DNA of 64,000 bases from Phytobacter palmae (GCA_900112785.1 FONB01000004.1:248488-312487), one strand, 5' to 3'. Shown: positions 28,676 through 37,693, numbered from the stretch's first letter. Made by a program: numbers and translations. The notes: a model not told the origin generated them from the sequence alone.

Positions 28676-29124
28676 GGCGTAACGGTTTTTAGCGGGATAT
28701 TAGCTTGCGGCGTGCTGACATGACTTTGATTCAGCATGCTGCTGCCTGTCTGGTTGGCGGGCAGCATATGTTGCTGCTGGCTCAGTGTCGCCTCGTTGTT
28801 ACCGCTTTGGTTCAACATGCTGCCGTTTGTATTGGGGAGCATCTGCTGGGTACCTGGATCGAGCTCCCCCGGCTGAGCCTGCCTTACCCGCTGGGAATTA
28901 TTATTAATTTGCGCTTCCAGATTCTGCTGTTGCAGACGGGTCTGCGTCTGCAAATTCTGATTTAACATCCCTTTTTGCTGCTGTTGCTGATTAAGCATTT
29001 GCGTCTGCATTCGCTGCTGACTCGGTATCTGATAACCCGGCTGATTCGGGTTGTTGGTAGTGTTGAGTGGCTGTGCGAAAGCGGCCAACGGCAAGAACGC
29101 GGCCAGAATAAATAGTCGTTTCAT
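28672..29124 (-). CDS. yhhA: YhhA, DUF2756 Gln/Asn-rich periplasmic protein
   Basis: This protein of about 150 residues has a signal peptide ([17 protein letters not shown]). The mature part is Gln- and Asn-rich, with [14 protein letters not shown] and several MLNQ repeats, including two SMLNQS copies near the C-terminus. Three ATG codons lie in tandem (29124, 29127, 29130). The last one, at 29124, has the best spacing to AGGAGGAG. It belongs to DUF2756 and its function is unknown. It lies between ugpQ and ggt, as in E. coli. Confidence 0.85.
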   Translation of the reverse strand: MKRLFILAAFLPLAAFAQPLNTTNNPNQPGYQIPSQQRMQTQMLNQQQQQKGMLNQNLQTQTRLQQQNLEAQINNNSQRVRQAQPGELDPGTQQMLPNTNGSMLNQSGNNEATLSQQQHMLPANQTGSSMLNQSHVSTPQANIPLKTVTP

Positions 29125-29245
29125 CATCATCTCCTCCTGCTGAGGTTTCCTTTAAGTTTACTCCGTTTCACGCATTACGATGATCTTTTAGGAGTTCTGA
29201 ACCAGGCTTAAGCGGGGACTGTTGCCCCTTTTCAGGAGAACGACG

Positions 29246-31000
29246 ATGATGAAACAGAAGTTTGCGCGTTGGGTGGCGATAGCCGCTCTGATGGCGGGAG
29301 GATGTTTTAGCGTTGCGGCGGCACCTCCGCCCGTTGCGGCCCCGGCTCCGGTGTCATATGGCGTTGAGGCGGATGTCTTTCATCCGGTTCGTGCGAAGCA
29401 GGGGATGGTGGCGTCTGTTGACGAAACCGCAACCCGCGTTGGCGTCGATATCCTCAAACAGGGGGGCAACGCCGTGGATGCGGCCGTGGCGGTTGGCTAT
29501 GCGCTGGCCGTGACTCATCCGCAGGCCGGTAATCTCGGCGGCGGCGGGTTTATGATGATCCGTACTAAAGACGGCAAAACGACAGCGATTGATTTTCGTG
29601 AAATGGCCCCGGCAGCAGCAACGCGCGATATGTTTCTTGACGACCAGGGCAACCCGGACAGCAAAAAATCCCTCACATCACACTTAGCTTCTGGTACGCC
29701 GGGCACGGTGGCGGGGTTTTCGCTGGCGCTGGAAAAATATGGCACATTGCCTCTGAATAAAGTCGTACAACCCGCTATTAAGCTGGCGAAGCAGGGCTTT
29801 TTGGTAAATGACGCCCTGGCTGACGATCTCAAAACCTATGGTAGCGAAGTGCTGCCAAATCATGAAAACAGCAAAGCTATTTTCTGGAAAGATGGCGAAC
29901 CCCTGAAAAAAGGCGACAAACTGGTTCAGGCTAATCTGGCAAAGAGTCTGGAGATGATTGCCGAAAAAGGGCCGGACGCATTCTACAAAGGGGCGATTGC
30001 CGATCAGATTGCCCAGGAGATGAGCAAAAACAGCGGGCTGATCACGAAAGAAGATCTGGCCAATTATAAAGCCGTCGAGCGCATACCGATCAGCGGTGAT
30101 TATCGCGGCTATCAGATTTTTTCCATGCCGCCGCCCTCTTCCGGGGGGATCCATATTGTGCAGATCCTCAATATTCTTGAGAACTTTGACCTCGCAAAAT
30201 ATGGCTTCGGCAGCGCCGATACGTTGCAGGTGATGGCGGAGGCGGAAAAGTACGCCTATGCCGACAGGTCTGAGTACCTGGGCGATCCGGATTTTGTGAA
30301 GGTGCCCTGGCAGGCATTGACCAATAAAGATTATGCAAAATCGCTGGCCCAGCAGATCGACGTCAACAAAGCGAAGCCATCGAGCCAGATTCGTCCGGGT
30401 AAGCTTGAACCCTATGAGAGTAACCAGACGACACACTATTCGGTGGTGGATAAAGACGGCAATGCCGTTGCGGTGACTTACACCCTTAACACAACCTTTG
30501 GTAGCGGGATTGTAGCGGGAAATACCGGCATCCTGATGAATAACGAAATGGATGATTTCTCGGCCAAACCTGGTGTTCCGAATGTGTATGGTCTGGTTGG
30601 GGGGGATGCGAATGCGGTAGGGCCGGGCAAACGTCCGCTCTCTTCTATGTCACCGACTATCGTAGTGAAAGATGGGAAAACGTGGCTGGTCACCGGGAGC
30701 CCTGGTGGTAGTCGTATCATTACAACTGTGCTGCAAATCGTGGTGAACAGCATTGATTTTGGGATGAATGTCGCCGAGGCGACTAACGCCCCGCGTTTCC
30801 ATCATCAGTGGTTGCCGGATGAGCTGCGCGTCGAAAAAGGCTTTAGCCCGGATACCATCAAGCTGCTTGAGCAGAAAGGACAAAAGGTTGCTGTGAAAGA
30901 GGCAATGGGCAGTACGCAGAGCATTATGGTTGGCCCGGATGGCACACTGTACGGCGCGTCTGACCCGCGAACGGTGGATGATTTAACGGCGGGATATTAA
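29246..31000 (+). CDS. ggt: Gamma-glutamyltranspeptidase
   Basis: This 584-residue periplasmic enzyme (E. coli 580) cleaves glutathione and transfers gamma-glutamyl groups. After the signal peptide (MMKQKFARWVAIAALMAGG) come an Ala/Pro-rich linker and a large subunit with GNLGGGGFMMI. The self-cleavage site lies before Thr395 in SNQTTHYSVV, which becomes the catalytic N-terminus of the small subunit. PLSSMSPTIV and GSPGGSRIITTVL form the substrate pocket. The ATG at 29246 lies 8 nt after AGGAG; a TTG at 29222 opens the same frame but has no support. Confidence 0.95.
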   Translation: MMKQKFARWVAIAALMAGGCFSVAAAPPPVAAPAPVSYGVEADVFHPVRAKQGMVASVDETATRVGVDILKQGGNAVDAAVAVGYALAVTHPQAGNLGGGGFMMIRTKDGKTTAIDFREMAPAAATRDMFLDDQGNPDSKKSLTSHLASGTPGTVAGFSLALEKYGTLPLNKVVQPAIKLAKQGFLVNDALADDLKTYGSEVLPNHENSKAIFWKDGEPLKKGDKLVQANLAKSLEMIAEKGPDAFYKGAIADQIAQEMSKNSGLITKEDLANYKAVERIPISGDYRGYQIFSMPPPSSGGIHIVQILNILENFDLAKYGFGSADTLQVMAEAEKYAYADRSEYLGDPDFVKVPWQALTNKDYAKSLAQQIDVNKAKPSSQIRPGKLEPYESNQTTHYSVVDKDGNAVAVTYTLNTTFGSGIVAGNTGILMNNEMDDFSAKPGVPNVYGLVGGDANAVGPGKRPLSSMSPTIVVKDGKTWLVTGSPGGSRIITTVLQIVVNSIDFGMNVAEATNAPRFHHQWLPDELRVEKGFSPDTIKLLEQKGQKVAVKEAMGSTQSIMVGPDGTLYGASDPRTVDDLTAGY

Positions 31001-31009
31001 GCTTTATTT

Positions 31010-31034
31010 CCCCTCTTCCTGAAAGGGAGAGGGG
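31010..31034 (+). repeat. Hairpin of the CCCTCTCC/GGGAGAGGG repeat type after ggt
   Basis: CCCCTC ... GAGGGG with a loop of 13 nt lies 10 bp after ggt. It resembles half of a dispersed repeat also seen at about 4,540, 17,340 and 37,730. It may help end ggt transcription but lacks a good T run. Confidence 0.45.
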
Positions 31035-31062
31035 ATTTAAACGGCGGGTGAATCGTGGAGGC

Positions 31063-31554
31063 TTACTGTTTTATCCGCGCCATAAAATAGGCATCGACAT
31101 ATTCGCCGTTACGCAGAGCGAAATGCTTTCCGGTGCCTTCAATTTCAAAACCGAACTTCCGGTACAGTGTCAGCGCCGGGGCATTATCAACGAAGACGGT
31201 CAGTTCAATGCGCTCTATTCGCAGCCAGTTGTCGCAAAGATTGACCATTTCGCGCATCAACGCGCTACCGACGCCACGTCCATGCTTTTCGGCTGAAACG
31301 CCAATACCAAAGGTAGCAACGTGGCCACGCCGTGGGTTTTCCATAATGTCCAGGGCCAGGTGCCCGACGACCTCTTCTTCAATACAGGCGACGAGGTGGC
31401 GTCGGCCGGGTTTGACGGCAGCTCTTTCCTGCCACATTGCCATGGAGGGATGAGGAATTTGTAGCGTGTCGTGATACACCCCAGGATGTGAATTGATGTG
31501 GCGTAATGCTTCTGCATCGCTGGCTTCGATATGGCGTATCACAATGTCATTCAT
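31063..31554 (-). CDS. yhhY: GNAT N-acetyltransferase YhhY
   Basis: This 163-residue GNAT protein (E. coli 162) is known in E. coli as an L-amino acid N-acetyltransferase (AaaT). The acetyl-CoA loop is in GRGVGSALMREM. NWLRIERIELTVFVDNAPAL and FEIEGTGKHFALRNGEYVDA match E. coli. I take ATG 31554 behind AAAGGAATG; the longer frame to 31647 lacks homology. It is transcribed away from the Fur box and RyhB. Confidence 0.92.
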   Translation of the reverse strand: MNDIVIRHIEASDAEALRHINSHPGVYHDTLQIPHPSMAMWQERAAVKPGRRHLVACIEEEVVGHLALDIMENPRRGHVATFGIGVSAEKHGRGVGSALMREMVNLCDNWLRIERIELTVFVDNAPALTLYRKFGFEIEGTGKHFALRNGEYVDAYFMARIKQ

Positions 31555-31640
31555 TCCTTTTTTCCTCTGTTGGTGAAGTAGCCTCTTCAACATCACGGAC
31601 TTTGCAAAATGCGTCAACTGCCTTTTTTTGCAAAAAGGAG

Positions 31641-31674
31641 TAGACAAGTGCGAATGATAATGATTATTATTGCC
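31641..31674 (+). promoter_or_regulatory. ryhB promoter with Fur box
   Basis: -35 TAGACA (31641-31646), an 18-bp spacer and -10 TATTAT (31665-31670) lie just before the RyhB start. GATAATGATTATTATTGCC (31656-31674) matches the 19-bp Fur box at 15 positions and covers the -10. Iron-loaded Fur should therefore repress RyhB. Confidence 0.88.
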
Positions 31675-31676
31675 GT

Positions 31677-31770
31677 GCGTTCAGGGAAACCTTCGCGGTA
31701 ATCCTGAAAGCACGACATTGCTCACATTGCTTCCAGTATTTCTTAGCCAGCCGGGTGCTGGCTTTTTTTT
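31677..31770 (+). ncRNA. ryhB: RyhB small RNA
   Basis: The core CTGAAAGCACGACATTGCTC, followed by ACATTGCTTCCAGTATT and the terminator stem GCCAGC-CGGGT-GCTGGC with eight T, is almost identical to E. coli RyhB. RyhB is made under iron starvation and acts with Hfq to destabilise mRNAs of iron-using proteins. The 5' stem (TTCAGGG ... TCCTGAA) has diverged slightly. The position next to yhhY agrees with E. coli. The terminator T run touches the stop codon of the bactofilin gene on the other strand. Confidence 0.95.
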
Positions 31771-32411
31771 TACCTGCGTTTCTCCCCCGACTTTTTGTTG
31801 GCACTATCCGTGTCGGTGTCGGGTACCAGACCTACAACGTTAGTCTTTTCATGTCGCGGGGCACGTAGTTCCGCCTGGCCTGTAAAGGTGCCACCCTGCT
31901 TTACGCTCAGCGATCGATACGCGAGCGTGCCGGTTAACGTACCGTTTTCGGCAATATTTACCGCATCGCCTGTACACTGACCTGTCACTGTGCCGTCGAT
32001 AATCAGTTCCTGACAGTTAATATTTCCATCGACCCGTCCTTCACGCAGGACGTTGACCAGACTCTCTTTTACGTCGATATCCCCCCGTACGCTGCCGTAA
32101 ACATAAACCGGGCTCGATGAGGTGATATTGCCTTCAAGATGAACATCGCTGGCGATCACCGTACGAGTCTCTATTTCAGTCAGATGTTGGTTATCGGGGG
32201 AGGGCGTGGCGACTATCGCACCCGGGTTTTCGCTGTTTTTATGTTTTTTGAACATACCTGTTATTAATCCTCTCAGGATAAACGCGCTAAAGGAGGCAAA
32301 GGCCAGCAGCCCTGCGCCTTGCGCCAGCGTTGATGCGCCAGCGCACCATGCCAGGAGCGCAAACAACCAGACCAGAAGGGTGATGTTTAGCAGGAGATAT
32401 TTTCTGTCCAT
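31770..32411 (-). CDS. Membrane-anchored bactofilin (polymer-forming cytoskeletal protein)
   Basis: This 213-residue protein begins with two hydrophobic segments (about residues 7-25 and 30-50, LLVWLFALLAWCAG and GLLAFASFSAFILRG). The bactofilin (DUF583) beta-helix follows, with short repeats such as VIASDVHLEGNITSSSPVYV, GSVRGDIDV, GRVDGNI, GTVTGQC and GTLTGTLAYRSL. Bactofilins polymerise without nucleotides and influence cell shape or envelope assembly. A GGAAGT site supports the start. The C-terminal tail is Lys/Arg-rich. Its 3' end meets the RyhB terminator. K-12 lacks it here. Confidence 0.85.
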   Translation of the reverse strand: MDRKYLLLNITLLVWLFALLAWCAGASTLAQGAGLLAFASFSAFILRGLITGMFKKHKNSENPGAIVATPSPDNQHLTEIETRTVIASDVHLEGNITSSSPVYVYGSVRGDIDVKESLVNVLREGRVDGNINCQELIIDGTVTGQCTGDAVNIAENGTLTGTLAYRSLSVKQGGTFTGQAELRAPRHEKTNVVGLVPDTDTDSANKKSGEKRR

Positions 32412-32709
32412 GCATACTTCCCTGGGTCGCTTTCCATTGCAGTCAGCGTGATGTGCGGCTGACCTGTTATTGCGAGAAACATCCTGCTTTTCGCGGCACT
32501 CTTATCAGCAATCTGGACGAAGAGATCAAGATGTGGCTAGGAATTTTAAGAATGGAAGTGGCTGTTTATTCAGGTTTTATAATTCAAGGATATAAGTCGT
32601 AAGGTTGGAATTCTCTGGCTGAATATCTTGTTCATTGATGGTGGAGGTTTTTATCAGTGGGCGTCTTGCGCTAAGGTTTAAGACTGCGACGCTAAACAAG
32701 GACAGCATT
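32412..32709. other. Intergenic region bactofilin-yhhX
   Basis: These 298 bp separate divergent genes. The middle (about 32,540-32,630) is AT-rich and probably holds the promoters. I saw no RNA gene or clear operator. An upstream in-frame extension of yhhX (to 32,635) is not used. Confidence 0.4.
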
Positions 32710-33747
32710 ATGACTCTGCATTGCGCATTTATCGGCTTTGGTAAAAGCACCACTCGCTACCACCTCCCTTACGTTCTCAATCGCAAAGATACCTGGCATG
32801 TGGCGCATATCTTTCGCCGCCATGCGAAACCGGAAGAACAGCAGCCGCAGTATCAGCATATTCACTTCACCAGCGATCTTGATGAGGTTCTAAATGATCC
32901 GCAGGTCAGTCTGGTCATCGTTTGTACCCATGCGGACAGCCATTTTGAGTATGCGAAGCGGGCGCTGGAAGCCGGGAAAAACGTGCTGGTTGAGAAGCCA
33001 TTCACCCCGACGATTGCCGAAGCAGTCACACTCTTTGAACTGGCGAAAAGTAAAGGTCTGACCGTCACGCCGTATCAGAATCGCCGCTTTGACTCCTGTT
33101 TTTTGACAGCCAAAAAAGCCATTGAAAGCGGAAAGCTAGGTGAAATCGTAGAAGTAGAGAGCCACTTTGATTACTTTCGCCCGGTCGCAGAAACGAAACC
33201 TGGCCTGCCGCAGGACGGGTCGTTCTATGGGCTTGGCGTGCATACGATGGATCAAATTATTTCACTGTTTGGTCGTCCGGACCATGTGTCTTATGACATT
33301 CGTAGCCTGCGCAATAAGGCTAACCCGGATGATACCTTTGAAGCGCAGCTCTTTTACGGCGACCTGAAAGCTATCGTTAAAACCAGCTACCTGGTTAAAA
33401 TCGACTATCCGAAGTTTATTGTCCACGGTAGCAAAGGGTCATTCATCAAGTACGGCATCGACCAGCAGGAGACCAGCCTGAAAGCCAATATTATGCCCGG
33501 CGAAGCGGGGTTTGCGGCAGATGACAGTGTCGGCGTGCTGGAGTATGTGAATGATGCGGGTGAAACGGTGCGTGAGGAACTGAAACCGGAAATCGGTGAC
33601 TATGGACGGGTCTATGATGCGCTCTATGCCACGCTCACAACCGGGGCGGATAATTACGTCAAGGAATCTGATGTTCTGACCAACCTGGAGATCCTGGAAC
33701 GCGCCTTCGAACAGGCCTCTCCATCCACGGTAACCCTCGCAAAATAA
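32710..33747 (+). CDS. yhhX: Gfo/Idh/MocA family oxidoreductase YhhX
   Basis: This 345-residue predicted NAD(P)-dependent dehydrogenase has the N-terminal Rossmann motif IGFGKSTTRYHLPYVLNRK and the VCTHADSHFEYAKRALEAGKNVLVEKPF segment typical of the family. The substrate is not established. ATG 32710 gives the E. coli length. It lies between the RyhB/bactofilin locus and yhhW. Confidence 0.93.
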   Translation: MTLHCAFIGFGKSTTRYHLPYVLNRKDTWHVAHIFRRHAKPEEQQPQYQHIHFTSDLDEVLNDPQVSLVIVCTHADSHFEYAKRALEAGKNVLVEKPFTPTIAEAVTLFELAKSKGLTVTPYQNRRFDSCFLTAKKAIESGKLGEIVEVESHFDYFRPVAETKPGLPQDGSFYGLGVHTMDQIISLFGRPDHVSYDIRSLRNKANPDDTFEAQLFYGDLKAIVKTSYLVKIDYPKFIVHGSKGSFIKYGIDQQETSLKANIMPGEAGFAADDSVGVLEYVNDAGETVREELKPEIGDYGRVYDALYATLTTGADNYVKESDVLTNLEILERAFEQASPSTVTLAK

Positions 33748-33870
33748 GTGGTCTTGCGGTAGCAAAAGTCATTCACTTTTTTTGAACAGAGGAGTCAATT
33801 TTCACCCTCTATGATTGGTCAGCGATCGGGTCCACACTTACCCCATCGAAACGAACATGAGGGTGAAAAC

Positions 33871-34566
33871 ATGATTTACTTACGCAAAGCAAACGACCGT
33901 GGCCATGCAAATCATGGCTGGCTGGACTCCTGGCATACCTTTTCGTTTGCCAACTACTACGATGCAAACTTTATGGGTTTTTCTGCACTGCGCGTGATTA
34001 ATGACGACGTAATCGATGCCGGGCAGGGGTTTGGTACTCATCCCCATAAAGATATGGAAATCCTGACGTATGTACTGCAAGGCGCGGTTGAACATCAGGA
34101 CAGCATGGGCAATAAAGAACAGGTCCCGGCAGGTGAATTTCAGATTATGAGCGCAGGCACCGGCGTGCGGCATTCAGAGTACAACCCGAGCGCCACTGAG
34201 CCGCTGCGTCTGTACCAGATCTGGATTATTCCGCAAGAAAATGGCATCACGCCGCGTTACGAACAACGTCGCTTTGATGCAGCGCAGGGCCGCCAACTGG
34301 TGCTCTCGCCGGATGCTCGCGATGGTTCGCTGAAAGTGCATCAGGACATGGAACTTTATCGCTGGGCGCTGTTAAAAGATGAGCAGTCTGTATATCAAAT
34401 TTCTGCAGACCGCAAAGTCTGGATTCAGGTGGTGAAAGGTGACGTATCCATTAATGGAACGAAAGCAACCACCAGCGATGGCCTGGCCATCTGGGACGAG
34501 CAGGCCCTGTCCATTCATGCTGATAGCGACAGCGAAATTTTACTCTTCGACCTGCCGCCAGTTTGA
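33871..34566 (+). CDS. yhhW: Pirin-like quercetinase YhhW
   Basis: This 231-residue bicupin of the pirin family has the metal-binding motif GFGTHPHKDMEILTY (two His) and the later HSEYN motif (His and Glu). E. coli YhhW cleaves quercetin in vitro; the natural substrate is unclear. The start MIYLRKANDRGHANHGW at 33871 follows GAGGGTG. The frame extends upstream to 33811 without homology. Confidence 0.94.
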   Translation: MIYLRKANDRGHANHGWLDSWHTFSFANYYDANFMGFSALRVINDDVIDAGQGFGTHPHKDMEILTYVLQGAVEHQDSMGNKEQVPAGEFQIMSAGTGVRHSEYNPSATEPLRLYQIWIIPQENGITPRYEQRRFDAAQGRQLVLSPDARDGSLKVHQDMELYRWALLKDEQSVYQISADRKVWIQVVKGDVSINGTKATTSDGLAIWDEQALSIHADSDSEILLFDLPPV

Positions 34567-34585
34567 TCGGGCTTAAATAAATGAC

Positions 34586-34615
34586 GTAACCTTCTGGTTA
34601 ACACCAGAAGGTTAC
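34586..34615. terminator. Bidirectional-looking hairpin between yhhW and gntR
   Basis: GTAACCTTCTGGT-TAAC-ACCAGAAGGTTAC is a perfect 13-bp stem with a 4-nt loop, 19 bp after the yhhW stop codon. The tail GCTTTG has few T, so it may end yhhW transcription only in part. Confidence 0.65.
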
Positions 34616-34668
34616 GCTTTGTCCGTGATAAACTGGCCTGATGTTTCCCCGTTTATCAATTCAGGACG

Positions 34669-35664
34669 ATGAAAAAGAAAAGACCCGTACTTCAGGATGT
34701 GGCCGATCGCGTTGGCGTGACCAAAATGACGGTCAGCCGATTTTTACGCAACCCGGAGCAAGTCTCTGTGGCGCTTCGGTCAAAAATAGCGGCTGCACTT
34801 GATGAACTGGGCTACATTCCGAATCGGGCTCCGGATATTCTCTCCAATGCCACCAGCCGTGCGGTTGGCGTGCTGCTTCCCTCATTAACCAACCAGGTGT
34901 TCGCAGAGGTTCTGCGCGGTATTGAAAGCGTGACGGATGCGTTTGGCTATCAGACCATGCTGGCACACTTTGGCTATAAGCCTGAACTGGAAGAAGAGCG
35001 GCTTGAATCTATGCTGTCGTGGAATATCGACGGCCTTATCCTTACTGAACGTACGCATACTCCTCGCACGCTGAAAATGATTGAAGTGGCCGGTATCCCT
35101 GTTGTTGAACTGATGGACAGCAAATCGCCTTGTCTGGACATCGCCGTTGGCTTCGACAACTTTGAAGCTGCCCGGCAGATGACAGCAGCCATTATTGAAC
35201 GGGGACATCGCCGGGTGGCCTACCTGGGCGCACGTCTGGACGAACGTACTATCATCAAACAGAAGGGGTATGAGCAGGCGATGCTGGATGCGGGTCTGAC
35301 GCCATACAGCGTGATGGTAGAACAGTCCTCCTCCTATACCGCGGGCATTGAGCTTATGCGGCAGGCTCGTCGCGAATACTCGCAACTGGACGGAATTTTT
35401 TGTACCAATGATGACCTTGCAGTTGGCGCGGCGTTCGAATGCCAGCGTTTGGGGCTCAAAATTCCTGATGATATGGCGATCGCCGGGTTCCACGGTCACG
35501 ACATTGGCCAGGTAATGGAGCCGCGTCTGGCGAGCGTGCTTACGCCGCGTGAACGTATGGGGCGTATTGGCGCAGAACGCCTGCTGGCGCGCATTCGTGG
35601 TGAATCTGTTACGCCAAAATTGTTAGATTTAGGTTTCACATTGTCACCAGGTGGATCTATTTAG
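34669..35664 (+). CDS. gntR: Gluconate utilisation repressor GntR
   Basis: This 331-residue LacI-family regulator (E. coli 331) represses gntKU, gntT and the Entner-Doudoroff genes until gluconate binds. The HTH is LQDVADRVGVTKMTVSRFLR near the N-terminus, and the hinge PNRAPDILSN follows. The C-terminal part is the periplasmic-binding-like effector domain. AGGACG precedes the ATG. Operators for it are visible at gntK and gntT within this window. Confidence 0.96.
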   Translation: MKKKRPVLQDVADRVGVTKMTVSRFLRNPEQVSVALRSKIAAALDELGYIPNRAPDILSNATSRAVGVLLPSLTNQVFAEVLRGIESVTDAFGYQTMLAHFGYKPELEEERLESMLSWNIDGLILTERTHTPRTLKMIEVAGIPVVELMDSKSPCLDIAVGFDNFEAARQMTAAIIERGHRRVAYLGARLDERTIIKQKGYEQAMLDAGLTPYSVMVEQSSSYTAGIELMRQARREYSQLDGIFCTNDDLAVGAAFECQRLGLKIPDDMAIAGFHGHDIGQVMEPRLASVLTPRERMGRIGAERLLARIRGESVTPKLLDLGFTLSPGGSI

Positions 35665-35742
35665 TCTGACAAATTTGAAGTAGCTCACACTTATTCACTT
35701 CTGGCACGAATGGTTATTGCTTATCCATTACCCCGGCAGGAC

Positions 35743-35773
35743 AATGTTACCGATAACTGTTACCTGTAACAAT
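35743..35773 (+). promoter_or_regulatory. GntR operators upstream of gntK
   Basis: AATGTTACCGATAAC (35743-35757) and TGTTACCTGTAACA (35758-35771) both fit the GntR site (ATGTTACCCGTATCAT). They lie 30-58 bp before the gntK start codon. Tandem GntR operators are known at gntKU in E. coli. Confidence 0.8.
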
Positions 35774-35800
35774 TCACTTTGTACCTGTGGGAGCTACGCT

Positions 35801-36322
35801 TTGAGCACGACTAACCATGATCACCACGTCTATGTCCTGATGGGCGTATCTGGCAGTGGTAAATCCGCCGTCGCCAGTGAAGTGGCGCATCAAATCCATG
35901 CCGCGTTTCTTGACGGCGACTTCCTTCATCCACGCGCCAACATCATGAAAATGGCCGCAGGCGAGCCGTTGAATGATGATGACCGTAAACCCTGGTTGCA
36001 GGCGCTCAACGATGCGGCCTTTGCAATGCAGCGCACCAACAAAGTGTCGCTGATTGTCTGTTCGGCGCTGAAAAAGCGTTACCGCGACCTGCTCCGTGAC
36101 GGTAACCCTAACCTCTCCTTTATCTACCTGAAAGGGGACTTCGATGTTATCGAAAGCCGCCTGAAAGCGCGTAAAGGCCACTTCTTTAAAACGCAAATGC
36201 TGGTGACCCAGTTTGAAGCCCTGGAAGAGCCGGGTGCGGATGAGCGCGACGTGTTGATCGTTGATATTGACCAGCCCCTGGAAGGTGTTGTCGCCAGCAC
36301 AATTGAAGTGATTAACAAATAA
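35801..36322 (+). CDS. gntK: Gluconokinase GntK (thermoresistant)
   Basis: This 173-residue kinase phosphorylates gluconate to 6-phosphogluconate. The P-loop is GVSGSGKSAV. DGDFLHPRANIMKMAAGEPLND is the conserved gluconate-site region. The start is TTG at 35801 behind GGGAG (STTNHDHHVYV follows). The next in-frame ATG would cut into the strand before the P-loop. The ATG-started frame upstream covers the operators and is rejected. gntU follows after 12 bp. Confidence 0.93.
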   Translation: MSTTNHDHHVYVLMGVSGSGKSAVASEVAHQIHAAFLDGDFLHPRANIMKMAAGEPLNDDDRKPWLQALNDAAFAMQRTNKVSLIVCSALKKRYRDLLRDGNPNLSFIYLKGDFDVIESRLKARKGHFFKTQMLVTQFEALEEPGADERDVLIVDIDQPLEGVVASTIEVINK

Positions 36323-36334
36323 AGGCAGTTCGTT

Positions 36335-37675
36335 GTGAGTACATTGACGCTTGTTTTAACAGCAGTTGGCTCTGTGTTGCTGCTGCTGTTTTTAGTAATG
36401 AAAGCGCGTATGCATGCTTTCGTTGCTTTGATGGTGGTTTCTATTGGTGCAGGGCTTTTTTCTGGTATGCCGTTGATCAAGATTGCGGCGACGATGGAAA
36501 AAGGGATGGGCGGGACGCTGGGTTTCCTCGCCATCGTGGTGGCTTTGGGGGCGATGTTCGGCAAAATTCTGCATGAGACCGGCGCCGTCGATCAGATTGC
36601 CGTGAAGATGCTCAAATCTTTTGGTCACAACCGCGCGCATTTCGCGATTGGCCTGGCCGGGTTGATTTGCGCGCTGCCTCTGTTCTTCGAAGTGGCGGTC
36701 GTTCTGCTGATCAGCGTTGCCTTCTCTATGGCGCGTCATACCGGTACGAACCTTGTGAAGCTGGTGATCCCGCTGTTTGCGGGCGTGGCGGCGGCCGCAG
36801 CGTTTCTGCTGCCTGGGCCTGCGCCGATGCTGTTGGCTTCCCAGATGCACGCTGACTTTGGCTGGATGATCCTGATTGGGCTGAGTGCGGCTGTTCCTGG
36901 AATGCTGATCGCCGGGCCGCTGTGGGGCAACTTTATCAGCCGCTATGTCGAGCTGCATATCCCCGACGACATCACTGAGCCGCATCTGGGCGAAGGTAAA
37001 ATGCCCTCATTCGGCTTTAGCCTGTCGTTGATTCTGCTGCCGCTGGTGCTGGTGGGGCTGAAAACGATCGCTGCACGTTTTGTGGCAGAGGGTTCGGATC
37101 TCTACAACTGGCTTGAGTTTATCGGTCACCCGTTCACCGCGATTCTGGTGGCATGCCTGGTGGCGATTTATGGTCTGGCTATTCGTCAGGGCATGGCGAA
37201 AGACCGGGTCATGGAGATCTGCGGTCAGGCATTGCAGCCGGCGGGTATCATCCTGCTGGTGATTGGGGCTGGCGGTGTATTCAAGCAGGTGCTGGTGGAT
37301 TCGGGTGTTGGCCCGGCATTGGGTGAAGCGTTGACCGGTATGGGCCTGCCGATTGCCGTGACCTGTTTTGTGCTGGCGGCTGCCGTGCGTATTATTCAGG
37401 GCTCTGCGACCGTTGCCTGTCTGACGGCGGTGGGGCTGGTGATGCCCGTAATTGAGCAACTGCATTTTTCCGGCGCGCAGCTGGCGGCCCTGTCGATTTG
37501 TATCGCAGGGGGTTCTATTGTGGTCAGTCATGTGAACGATGCTGGATTCTGGTTGTTCGGTAAGTTTACCGGTGCCACCGAAGCGCAGACGCTGAAAACC
37601 TGGACCTTAATGGAAACGATTCTGGGCACCACGGGGGCGATTGTCGGGATGATTGCCTTTACGCTGCTGAGCTGA
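36335..37675 (+). CDS. gntU: Low-affinity gluconate transporter GntU
   Basis: This 446-residue GntP-family proton symporter has the E. coli length. GTG at 36335 is the start. Typical parts are MARHTGTNLVKLVIPLFAGV, PGPAPMLLASQM and SIVVSHVNDAGFWLFGKF. It is co-transcribed with gntK. About 12-14 membrane spans are visible. Confidence 0.95.
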   Translation: MSTLTLVLTAVGSVLLLLFLVMKARMHAFVALMVVSIGAGLFSGMPLIKIAATMEKGMGGTLGFLAIVVALGAMFGKILHETGAVDQIAVKMLKSFGHNRAHFAIGLAGLICALPLFFEVAVVLLISVAFSMARHTGTNLVKLVIPLFAGVAAAAAFLLPGPAPMLLASQMHADFGWMILIGLSAAVPGMLIAGPLWGNFISRYVELHIPDDITEPHLGEGKMPSFGFSLSLILLPLVLVGLKTIAARFVAEGSDLYNWLEFIGHPFTAILVACLVAIYGLAIRQGMAKDRVMEICGQALQPAGIILLVIGAGGVFKQVLVDSGVGPALGEALTGMGLPIAVTCFVLAAAVRIIQGSATVACLTAVGLVMPVIEQLHFSGAQLAALSICIAGGSIVVSHVNDAGFWLFGKFTGATEAQTLKTWTLMETILGTTGAIVGMIAFTLLS

Positions 37676-37693
37676 TGGTTTTCACCGGTTACT

